A DNA stretch of 8,202 nt. Origin: Sphingomonadales bacterium (GTDB lineage Bacteria; Pseudomonadota; Alphaproteobacteria; Sphingomonadales; Sphingomonadaceae). How positions within the stretch are numbered: position 1 is the first letter of the stretch; every line of letters starts with the position of its first letter. A program made the translations under genes and the position numbers. The notes under the pieces were generated by a model. It ran no database searches. It was not told where the DNA came from and saw only the letters and a list, made by a program, of their open reading frames with translations. Of this stretch, positions 1-7,556 are shown piece after piece. The stretch spans positions 1-8,202 of the forward strand of contig JAIXPM010000118.1 in the NCBI GenBank assembly GCA_027486275.1. Reading direction: 5' to 3'.

Positions 1-138
1 AAATGCGCCAAGCCGTTGCCGGAGCATGACACCGTGCTTGACCGTCTGGCCGCCGAGAAGGGCGATGTTGATGGCAATGTGCGGGTGCTGTGCCGGCCGT
101 GCGACCTGACCATCCAGCGCGAGCGCGGCTACGCCTGA
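1..138 (+). CDS. C-terminal fragment of a Cys-rich, possibly HNH-like protein (5' end outside window)
   Basis: An open frame enters from the left edge and ends at TGA 136-138, giving 45 residues. Visible features are a Cys at residue 2 (KCAKPLPEHD) and a CRPC pair near residues 36-39 inside NVRVLCRPCD. Family knowledge: HNH nucleases commonly end with Asn-Leu-x-x-Leu-Cys-x-x-Cys after a first CxxC pair, and the segment fits that layout. The usual Asp-His of the HNH core reads Asp-Arg here (VLDRLAAEKG), so if it belongs to this family the active site looks degenerate. The end lies 6 bp from the end of the convergent metallopeptidase-like gene, with no room for a separate terminator. It could instead be an unrelated zinc-binding protein. 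The stop and frame are clear; the family call is weak because most of the protein is missing. Confidence 0.45.
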   Translation, partial: KCAKPLPEHDTVLDRLAAEKGDVDGNVRVLCRPCDLTIQRERGYA

Positions 139-144
139 CCGGCT

Positions 145-615
145 CTATCCCCAGCCGGGAAAGGGCAGGATCGGCGCGAGCCGCGCCAGCGTTTCGGCGT
201 CGTTCCTGGCCCGCGCCCGGAAGGCATGTTCAACGATGCAGGCCTGTTGTTCGATGCCGTAGCGGTGGAACGGCTTGCCCGGCGTGATCGCATAGCCATA
301 GCGCGCAAAGGGCGGCCGGCGCAGCGCCAGGTGCCCGCCGGTCTGAACCTGCCAGACATGCACCAGTTCGTGGATGAGATGCGCCTGGGCCGAAACCGGC
401 TCGGCTGCATAATCGGCTGCCCAGTTGAAACCATTGGGATGGCACCAGACATGGCCATCGGGCGCCATGGTCACCCACCACGGGTGCAGCGCCCAGAACT
501 TGGCGCGCCGCACAGTGACCGCAGCCACATCCAGCGCCGGCCCGAACACGCTGGCGGCCAGTTCAATCTCGGCGCTGGTCAGCGCGCGGATGGTCGCAGG
601 GTGGGGATTCGACAT
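145..615 (-). CDS. Small HExxH metallopeptidase-like protein (sphingomonad 'vgr-related' type)
   Basis: A 156-residue protein read from ATG 615-613. It carries HELVH at residues 82-86 within HLIHELVHVWQ, the zinc-binding HExxH motif, and a downstream IEQQACIVEH around residues 121-130, whose Glu122 could be the third zinc ligand of a gluzincin-like site. Conserved aromatics (FWALHPWWV, HVWCHPNGFNW) precede the motif. I recall proteins of this size and motif set in sphingomonads under the uninformative name 'vgr related protein'; the substrate is unknown. No signal peptide or membrane segment is visible, so a cytoplasmic location is likely. An in-frame ATG at 636 and a GTG at 618 are alternative starts; none has a strong Shine-Dalgarno site. 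I chose 615 because MSNPHPATIRALT looks like a natural N-terminus. The gene is divergent from dnaK and converges on the fragment at 1-138. Confidence 0.72.
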   Translation of the reverse strand: MSNPHPATIRALTSAEIELAASVFGPALDVAAVTVRRAKFWALHPWWVTMAPDGHVWCHPNGFNWAADYAAEPVSAQAHLIHELVHVWQVQTGGHLALRRPPFARYGYAITPGKPFHRYGIEQQACIVEHAFRARARNDAETLARLAPILPFPGWG

Positions 616-645
616 CACCTGTGCAGTTAATCGCATCGCCGCCGT

Positions 646-673
646 CTTGCAGCCCCGGAATCGCTTCCTATAT
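646..673 (+). promoter_or_regulatory. RpoH (sigma-32)-type heat-shock promoter for dnaK
   Basis: CTTGCAG at 646-652 and CCTATAT at 667-673 are separated by 14 nt. Family knowledge: alphaproteobacterial RpoH promoters have CTTG at -35 and CYTATNT at -10 with this spacing, and the -10 element matches all specified positions. The predicted start is near 680, leaving a dnaK leader of about 115 nt. The overlapping TTGCAG / TATATC pair (16 nt spacer) could also give weak housekeeping sigma-70 activity. The position, upstream of dnaK in the only sizeable intergenic gap, supports the call. Confidence 0.7.
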
Positions 674-692
674 CGCCGTTACGACATTCATC

Positions 693-708
693 GGCCGGGG
701 CACCGGCC
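693..708 (+). promoter_or_regulatory. Short GC-only hairpin in the dnaK leader
   Basis: GGCCGG at 693-698 and CCGGCC at 703-708 can form a perfect 6 bp stem with a GGCA loop. It would begin about 13 nt after the predicted RpoH transcription start. No T-run follows, so it is not a classical terminator. It could stabilise the 5' end of the message or be chance in GC-rich DNA. The CIRCE operator (TTAGCACTC inverted repeat) is absent, so HrcA control is not indicated. Confidence 0.35.
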
Positions 709-780
709 AACAGCATCAACCGGGGACTTACCCAAGCCGCGCTGCCTTCATGGGGCGCATGGGGTTCGGGCCCACAGAAC

Positions 781-786
781 AGGAAG
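781..786 (+). promoter_or_regulatory. Ribosome binding site of dnaK
   Basis: AGGAAG lies 9 nt before ATG 796, a good Shine-Dalgarno match at normal spacing. It fixes the dnaK start, which also gives the family-typical N-terminus [14 protein letters not shown]. Confidence 0.75.
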
Positions 787-795
787 TGACAGACC

Positions 796-2721
<1,926 letters not shown>

Positions 2722-2722
2722 G

Positions 2723-2786
2723 TCAGTCGCCGGAGAGCGCCCGCAGCGATGCGGGCGCACTTCTGCGTTTGTTGTGGGGCGACTGA
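2723..2786 (+). promoter_or_regulatory. Outer inverted repeat spanning the dnaK-dnaJ gap, overlapping the dnaJ ribosome site
   Basis: TCAGTCGCC at 2723-2731 and GGCGACTGA at 2778-2786 are perfect 9 bp reverse complements that enclose the hairpin at 2737-2758. The 5' arm begins 1 nt after the dnaK stop codon. The 3' arm ends 3 nt before the dnaJ ATG and includes two G's of the only purine-rich stretch (GGGG, 2776-2779) that could serve as a Shine-Dalgarno site. Inference: when paired it hides the dnaJ start, and a ribosome terminating on dnaK would cover the 5' arm and free it. That would give translational coupling, or heat-sensitive opening. Confidence 0.55.
2737..2758 (+). terminator. Strong hairpin between dnaK and dnaJ (attenuator or partial terminator)
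   Basis: GCGCCCGCA at 2737-2745 and TGCGGGCGC at 2750-2758 form a perfect 9 bp stem capped by GCGA, a stable GNRA tetraloop. The following stretch is T-rich but interrupted (ACTTCTGCGTTTGTTG), so it is not a clean intrinsic terminator. Likely roles are partial termination or protection of the dnaK 3' end from exonucleases, either of which would yield more DnaK than DnaJ. A role as full terminator is less likely because dnaJ follows without a visible promoter. Confidence 0.55.
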
Positions 2787-2789
2787 AGC

Positions 2790-3932
2790 ATGGCCACCGA
2801 AATCGACTTTTATGAACTGCTTGAGGTGGAACGCGGCGCCGACGAGGCGGTGCTGAAATCCGCCTATCGCCGGCTGGCGATGAAATGGCATCCGGACAAG
2901 AACCCCGGCGATGCCACCGCCGAGCAGAAGTTCAAATCGATCAGCGAAGCCTATGACGTGCTGAAGGATCCGCAGAAGCGGGCCGCGTACGATCGCTTTG
3001 GCCATGCTGCTTTCCGGCAAGGTGGGGGCGGCGGTGGCGGCGCTCAGGATTTCGGCGGTTTTGCCGATATCTTCGAAAGCGTGTTCGGCGAATTCATGGG
3101 CGGCGGCGGTGGCCGTGGCCGGCGTGGTGGGCCGGCGCGCGGCAGCGATCTGCGCTACGATCTCGAAATGTCGCTGGAGGAGGCCTATAATGGCCGCCAG
3201 GCGACACTGACCATCGATGTCGCTGCCGCCTGCAAGCCCTGCGGCGGCAATGGCGCCAAGCCCGGAACTTCGGCCCGCGCCTGCACCACCTGTGGCGGCA
3301 ATGGCCGCGTTGGTATGCGCCAGGGCCTGTTCATGGTGGAACGCACCTGCCCAGCCTGCCACGGCCAGGGCCAGGTGATCGCCGATCCGTGCGAAAGCTG
3401 CGGCGGCGCCGGCCGGGTGGAACAGCAGAAGACCATTAACGTCAACGTGCCCAAGGGTGTGGACGATGGCACCCGCATCCGGGTGGCTGGCGAAGGCGAG
3501 GCCGGCACGCGCGGTGGCCCGGCGGGCGATCTCTATATCTTTGTCCACCTGAAATCACACGACGTGTTCAAGCGCGACGGCACCACGCTTTATGCTATCG
3601 CGCCGCTGTCGATCACGTTGGCGGCGTTGGGCGGCGAGATTGATGTGCCCAGCCTCGACAAGCAGCAGACGACGATCAAGATCCCCGCCGGCACCCAGAC
3701 CGCCAAGCAGTTCCGCGTGCGCGGCAAGGGCATGCCCAGTCTGAACGGCGGCGGCGCCGGCGATCTGGTCATCCAGGTCGAAGTGGAAACTCCGGTCAAG
3801 CTCACCGCGCGGCAACGCGAACTGCTGGAAGAGTTCCGCGCCATTGAAGGCACTGAAGGCGGCCGCAACACGCCGAAGAGCCAGGGCTTCTTCGACAAGC
3901 TCAAGGGCGTGTGGAGCGAGTTGACCGAATAG
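2790..3932 (+). CDS. dnaJ: Co-chaperone DnaJ (type I Hsp40)
   Basis: A 380-residue cytoplasmic co-chaperone that delivers unfolded clients to DnaK and stimulates its ATPase. The J domain covers about residues 5-72, with the essential HPD at 34-36 (KWHPDKNPG). A Gly/Phe-rich segment follows (about 76-116), with a run of seven glycines at 78-84. The zinc-binding region has all four CxxCxGxG repeats: Cys148/151, Cys165/168, Cys187/190 and Cys201/204. Beta-rich client-binding domains follow (for example [16 protein letters not shown], and [18 protein letters not shown]), then a C-terminal dimerisation segment. Length and domain order are those of a complete type I DnaJ. The start codon lacks a strong Shine-Dalgarno site and its upstream region is the 3' arm of an inverted repeat, suggesting coupling to dnaK translation. 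The SDR gene begins 39 nt after the stop. Confidence 0.97.
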   Translation: MATEIDFYELLEVERGADEAVLKSAYRRLAMKWHPDKNPGDATAEQKFKSISEAYDVLKDPQKRAAYDRFGHAAFRQGGGGGGGAQDFGGFADIFESVFGEFMGGGGGRGRRGGPARGSDLRYDLEMSLEEAYNGRQATLTIDVAAACKPCGGNGAKPGTSARACTTCGGNGRVGMRQGLFMVERTCPACHGQGQVIADPCESCGGAGRVEQQKTINVNVPKGVDDGTRIRVAGEGEAGTRGGPAGDLYIFVHLKSHDVFKRDGTTLYAIAPLSITLAALGGEIDVPSLDKQQTTIKIPAGTQTAKQFRVRGKGMPSLNGGGAGDLVIQVEVETPVKLTARQRELLEEFRAIEGTEGGRNTPKSQGFFDKLKGVWSELTE

Positions 3933-3948
3933 GGCTGGCCGTCACGCC

Positions 3949-3971
3949 GCTGGCTGCGCTAAGCCGCCAGC
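3949..3971 (+). promoter_or_regulatory. Hairpin abutting the start codon of the SDR gene
   Basis: GCTGGC at 3949-3954 and GCCAGC at 3966-3971 can pair as a 6 bp stem with an 11 nt loop, ending directly against ATG 3972. A second copy of GCTGGC at 3934-3939 could compete for the same 3' arm. No Shine-Dalgarno sequence is visible here. Inference: initiation on the SDR gene may be weak or dependent on ribosomes arriving from dnaJ. It may also be chance in GC-rich DNA. Confidence 0.35.
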
Positions 3972-4745
3972 ATGAGCCATCGACTTTCTGACCGCCGCTA
4001 TCTCGTCACCGGGGCCGCCCGCGGCATCGGCCTCGCCATCGCCACGCGGCTGGTCGCCGAAGGCGCGCGGGTGATGCTGGCCGATGTGCTGGCAGAAGGC
4101 GCGGAGCGGGCTGCCGAGCTGGGCAAGGCGGCCGCCTTCATCCATTGCGACGTGACCAGCCGCGATCAGATCGCTGCCGCCATCACCGCCACCGTGGAGC
4201 GCTGGGGCGGTCTTGATGGCCTGATCAACAATGCCGGCATCGCGGTTAAGGGCGACATCCTCACCGAAACGCCCGAGCAGTTCGACCGCGTCATCGCCAC
4301 CAATCTCACGGCCGCCTTCCACGCCACGCAACTGGCTGCGCCGCACCTGATCGCGGCCGGCGGCGGCGTGGTGGTCAACATGTCGAGCGTCAATGCCGTC
4401 CTCACCATCCCGGCGCTGCTGGCCTACAACGTCGCCAAGGGCGGGCTGAACCAGTTGACGAAGAATACCGCCATCGCGCTGGCGCCGCACAATATTCGCG
4501 TGGTCGGCATCGGGCCGGGCACCATCCTCACCGATCTGGCCAAGCAGGCCGTGATGGCCAGTGAGGAGGCGCGCCGCCAGATCATGTCGCGCACGCCGAT
4601 GGGCCGCGCCGGCGAACCCGAAGAAATCGCCGCCATCGCCGCCTTCCTGTTGAGCGACGACGCCAGTTACATTACCGGCGAGACCATCTATGCGGACGGC
4701 GGCCGGCTCGGCCTCAACTACACCGTGCCCGTTTCTGGAGAATGA
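3972..4745 (+). CDS. Short-chain dehydrogenase/reductase (SDR) family oxidoreductase
   Basis: A 257-residue classical SDR with a Rossmann fold. The cofactor motif TGAARGIG is at residues 13-20. Asp38 at the end of the second strand (VMLADV) suggests a preference for NAD(H) over NADP(H). NNAG is at 86-89, Asn111 in ATNLTAAF, the catalytic Ser in NMSSV (138/139), and Tyr152/Lys156 form the YxxxK pair in AYNVAKGG. Near the C-terminus are the family-typical TGETIYADGG and an unusual LGLNYTVPV end. All catalytic residues are present, so an active enzyme is expected; the substrate cannot be read from the sequence. The adjacent pgl hints at a sugar, sugar acid or polyol, as in glucose-1-dehydrogenase-like SDRs. 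An in-frame TAA at 3960-3962 rules out a start further upstream. The stop is 3 nt before the pgl start. Confidence 0.9.
   Translation: MSHRLSDRRYLVTGAARGIGLAIATRLVAEGARVMLADVLAEGAERAAELGKAAAFIHCDVTSRDQIAAAITATVERWGGLDGLINNAGIAVKGDILTETPEQFDRVIATNLTAAFHATQLAAPHLIAAGGGVVVNMSSVNAVLTIPALLAYNVAKGGLNQLTKNTAIALAPHNIRVVGIGPGTILTDLAKQAVMASEEARRQIMSRTPMGRAGEPEEIAAIAAFLLSDDASYITGETIYADGGRLGLNYTVPVSGE
4737..4740 (+). promoter_or_regulatory. Ribosome binding site that selects the GTG start of pgl
   Basis: GGAG lies 8 nt before GTG 4749, inside the final codons of the SDR gene. The pgl frame has a stop (the SDR's own TGA, 4743-4745) just upstream, so GTG 4749 is the first possible start. Two nearby ATG triplets (4742 and 4745) are in other frames. 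Confidence 0.7.
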
Positions 4746-4748
4746 TGC

Positions 4749-5450
4749 GTGATTGATGCCGAATGGTGGGAATATGACGACGCCGACGAGATGGCCGAGG
4801 CTGTTGCCGGCGACATCGCCTATATCATCGGCCAGGCGCTGGAAGCGCGCGGCCGGGCGCTCGTCGCTTTCCCCGGCGGCGCCACCCCGCTGCCGGCGCT
4901 GAAGCTGCTGGCCGACATGAAGATCGAGTGGGCCGATGTGACCATCCTGCCCACAGACGATCGTCTGGTGCCGGTAACCGATCCGCTGTCCAATGCGGGC
5001 GCGTTGGCACGGCTGTTCCTGCCCAAGAAAGCCCGCGTCGTGCCGTTGACGGCGGGTGAGAAAGACCCGGTCGCTGCCGGCCGCGCGGCCGATGAACGCA
5101 TCGCCGATCTCGACTGGCCGTTGGACGTGGCCTGGCTGGGCGTGGGTGAAGACGGCCACACCGCCTCCATCTTCCCCGGCCCGGATTTCGATGCCGCCAT
5201 CGCCGGCCCCAAGGCGCGCCGTGCGCTGGGCGTGCGCCCCGATCCGCTGCCCGCCAATGCCCCGGTGAATCGTGTGACTCTTACGGCCCCCACATTGGTG
5301 ACGGCCCGCACCGTCACTTTGGTGCTGCAGGGCAAGGCCAAGCGCAAGGTCGTGGAACAGGCGCTGAAGCAAGGTGCGAGCAGCACGCTCCCGATCGGCC
5401 GTCTGCTGGCCGAACTGGACATGGACATCGACATCCACTGGTGCCCCTAA
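4749..5450 (+). CDS. pgl: 6-phosphogluconolactonase (DevB/Pgl family)
   Basis: A 233-residue cytoplasmic enzyme that hydrolyses 6-phospho-D-glucono-1,5-lactone to 6-phosphogluconate, the second step after glucose-6-phosphate dehydrogenase, feeding the pentose phosphate and Entner-Doudoroff pathways. Family motifs are FPGGATPLPAL (residues 41-51, phosphate-binding loop), PTDDRLVP (68-75) and GVGEDGHTASIFPG (131-144), the most diagnostic motif with the conserved GxDGHTAS. Also seen are NRVTLT (174-179), LQGKAK (193-198) and PIGRLL (215-220). The length is normal for the DevB family. It starts at GTG with a good GGAG site. It follows the SDR by 3 nt in the same reading frame, which implies co-transcription and coupled translation. 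It ends 6 nt from the end of convergent pbpC. No zwf or edd lies within the window. Confidence 0.95.
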   Translation: MIDAEWWEYDDADEMAEAVAGDIAYIIGQALEARGRALVAFPGGATPLPALKLLADMKIEWADVTILPTDDRLVPVTDPLSNAGALARLFLPKKARVVPLTAGEKDPVAAGRAADERIADLDWPLDVAWLGVGEDGHTASIFPGPDFDAAIAGPKARRALGVRPDPLPANAPVNRVTLTAPTLVTARTVTLVLQGKAKRKVVEQALKQGASSTLPIGRLLAELDMDIDIHWCP

Positions 5451-5456
5451 CGGCGC

Positions 5457-7556
5457 TCAGCGCACCGTCACCCGCACCCGGTCATAGGTTGTCTGCCCGT
5501 CGGTCAGGCTGATTTCGTGCCGGCCCGGCACCGGTGCCCAGCGCGCCGGCAGGCCGGGCAGGCGGCGGCCGTCCACGGCGATGAACAGTCCGGGCCGCTG
5601 GCCAATGCTGCGGATCACCAGCAGTTGCCGTGCCGGCGGGATATCGGGATCGATCGCGATCAGGCTGCCATCGCTGGGCGCGACCAGGCGCGGCGCCTGT
5701 TCGGCGGGCGTGGCCAGCGCAAACACCGGTTGCCAGGTGCCAGGCAGGAACAGCTCCTCACGCGGCGGCTCGACGGCGGGTTGGAAGCTGACGCGGCGGC
5801 GTTCGACCCCAGCCGGCAGCGCCCATCCAGCCGGCGGTGCGCCATCGTGCAGCCCCAGCATGATCGCCGCCCATGCAGGCGCGGCGCCGCTGGTGCCGGA
5901 AACGCCGATCATCGCATCGCCTTCGAAATTGCCGACCCACACCGCCACGGTGAAGCGCCGCGAAAAACCGATGCACCAATTGTCCCGCATGGCCTTTGAC
6001 GTGCCGGTTTTCACCGCCGCTGGGAACGGCAGGGACAAGCCGGATTCCTCGCCGAAACTGGCGCTGCGGGCGGCATTGTCGGCCAGAAGTTCGCGCACGA
6101 TGGCGGCGGCCTGAGGGTCGATCACCTGCGCGGTTTCCGGCCGCGTTACTGGATCGAGGCTAAGCGGCCCACCGCGCCCGCCGACCGCCAGCGCGCGGAA
6201 AGCGGCGGCCTGTTCCAGCAATGTCACCTCCGCAGATCCCAGCGCCAGGGAAAAGCCGTAATAATCCCCCGGCCGATCAATGCCGCGATAGCCCACATCC
6301 TGCAGGCGCTGTCGGAACGGCTCGACCCCGGTGAGCAGCAGCGCGCGCACCGCCGGCACGTTCAGGCTGTTGCCGAGCGCCGTGCGCACCGACACGGCGC
6401 CGCGAAAACCGCGATCATAATTTTGCGGGATATAGAGCCCGGTGGCGGTTTCGAGATCGACCGGCGAATCGTCCAACAGCGACGCAGCCGTGAGCAACCG
6501 CCGCTCCAGCGCCAACGCATAGAGCTGCGGCTTCAGCGTCGATCCAGCCTGGCGCGGGGCGGTGACGCCGTCCACGGCCGCCGCCCGGCTGGCCGCGCCG
6601 GCGCTGCCCACCCAGGCCAGGATGCGGCCGGTTTCGTTGTCCACCACCACGGCGGCGGCATCGCGCACGTTGCGCTGGCCCAGCGCCGCCAGTTGCCGAT
6701 CAAGCACGGCGCGGACAAGCCGCTGCACGTCGGCATCGATGCTGCTGCGCACCACGCCGCGCGTGCCCGGCGGCAACAGGCGGTCGGCCAGATGGGGAGC
6801 GAGTTCGTTACTGTCCAATCGCTGGCGCGGCCCCAACAGGCGCGCGGCGGCCAGCGCGATGCTGGTGCAATCGAGATCGGGCGCAGCCCGGCAGGCGCGA
6901 CGCAGCACGGCTTCGGCCGGCGCGGACGGGCGGCGGGCGAGCGCGACCAGCACGGCACTCTCGGCGGGTTCCAGCGTCGCCGCCGGCCGGCCTGCCAGCA
7001 ACCGCGCGGCGGCATCCAGGCCCACCACGTCACCGCGCAGCGGCAGCAGGTTGAGCCAGGCTTCAAGGATCTGCCGCTTGCTCCAACGCGCCTCCAGCGC
7101 GCGAGCGGCGCGCATCTGGGCGAATTTTTCCAGCGCGCCCCGTTGCCCGGCGCGGCCGAGGTTGGGATCAATCAGCGCCGCGACCTGCATGGAAATGGTC
7201 GATGCACCGCCCCCCCCGCGTCCGGCCAACCGGTCGCGCGTCGCCCCGGCCACGGCACGCCAATCGACGCCATCATGTTGCCAGAAGCGCCGATCTTCGG
7301 CTGCCACCAGTCGGCGGACAAGATCGGGGCTGATTGCGCGGAGCTTCAGCCAGTCGAGCCGGCGCGTGTCGGGATCGGTGCGGCGACGGGCGAGTTCGCG
7401 GCCCTGCCGGTCGAGCAGCACGGCTTCGCTGCCCGGCTGCGCCACCAGCGACGCGAACGCAGGCACCGCCGCCGGCTGCGTGCGCCACAGTAGCAGGCCG
7501 AGCAACGCCAGCAGCACGAGGGGCAAGGCGCGCGCGCGCCGCAAGTCTGGCCTCAT
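5457..7556 (-). CDS. pbpC: Penicillin-binding protein 1C (bifunctional glycosyltransferase/transpeptidase)
   Basis: A 699-residue inner-membrane protein with its catalytic domains in the periplasm. A basic N-terminus (MRPDLRRARA) and one membrane segment (about residues 11-24) come first. The GT51 glycosyltransferase domain follows, with AAEDRRFWQHDGVD (catalytic Glu87), GASTISMQ (117-124) and KRQILEAWLN (160-169). The transpeptidase domain has the nucleophile motif STLK (Ser339-Lys342), SLN (397-399) and KTGTS (516-520). The C-terminal 75 or so residues resemble the BiPBP_C domain typical of PBP1C. All active-site motifs are intact, so both polymerising and cross-linking activity are predicted, although E. 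coli PBP1C is a minor enzyme. The start ATG overlaps the stop of the upstream alpha-2-macroglobulin gene (ATGA). A run of eight G's encodes Gly residues just before the GASTISMQ motif. Confidence 0.95.
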   Translation of the reverse strand: MRPDLRRARALPLVLLALLGLLLWRTQPAAVPAFASLVAQPGSEAVLLDRQGRELARRRTDPDTRRLDWLKLRAISPDLVRRLVAAEDRRFWQHDGVDWRAVAGATRDRLAGRGGGGASTISMQVAALIDPNLGRAGQRGALEKFAQMRAARALEARWSKRQILEAWLNLLPLRGDVVGLDAAARLLAGRPAATLEPAESAVLVALARRPSAPAEAVLRRACRAAPDLDCTSIALAAARLLGPRQRLDSNELAPHLADRLLPPGTRGVVRSSIDADVQRLVRAVLDRQLAALGQRNVRDAAAVVVDNETGRILAWVGSAGAASRAAAVDGVTAPRQAGSTLKPQLYALALERRLLTAASLLDDSPVDLETATGLYIPQNYDRGFRGAVSVRTALGNSLNVPAVRALLLTGVEPFRQRLQDVGYRGIDRPGDYYGFSLALGSAEVTLLEQAAAFRALAVGGRGGPLSLDPVTRPETAQVIDPQAAAIVRELLADNAARSASFGEESGLSLPFPAAVKTGTSKAMRDNWCIGFSRRFTVAVWVGNFEGDAMIGVSGTSGAAPAWAAIMLGLHDGAPPAGWALPAGVERRRVSFQPAVEPPREELFLPGTWQPVFALATPAEQAPRLVAPSDGSLIAIDPDIPPARQLLVIRSIGQRPGLFIAVDGRRLPGLPARWAPVPGRHEISLTDGQTTYDRVRVTVR
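7527..7540. repeat. 14 bp alternating CG palindrome at the start of pbpC
   Basis: GGCGCGCGCGCGCC is a perfect palindrome within pbpC, 17-30 nt into the coding sequence, encoding part of its basic N-terminal Arg/Ala stretch. Alternating CG can adopt Z-DNA or fold as a hairpin in the message. It may simply reflect high GC and Arg/Ala codons. Confidence 0.5.

Noticed and set aside
750..795. A small upstream reading frame starting at ATG 750 in the dnaK leader.
   Set aside because: It runs past the dnaK start in another frame with no ribosome site, and the translation is not protein-like.
616..795. CIRCE/HrcA operator upstream of dnaK.
   Set aside because: No TTAGCACTC-type inverted repeat is present; the promoter looks RpoH-dependent instead.
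3015..3045. G-rich repeat in dnaJ as a possible repeat element.
   Set aside because: It encodes the normal poly-Gly part of the DnaJ Gly/Phe region.
3942..5438. A 498-codon minus-strand open frame opposite the SDR and pgl genes.
   Set aside because: It spans two clear plus-strand genes, has Gly/His/Gln-rich low-information composition and no domain signature.
5440..5466. GGTGC/GCACC with an inner GCGC pair in the pgl-pbpC junction as a bidirectional terminator.
   Set aside because: The stem is short and interrupted, overlaps both gene ends, and has no T-run on either strand.
6423..7493. A 356-codon plus-strand open frame opposite pbpC.
   Set aside because: Arg/Gln-rich shadow of the well-supported pbpC coding strand, with no domain or ribosome site.
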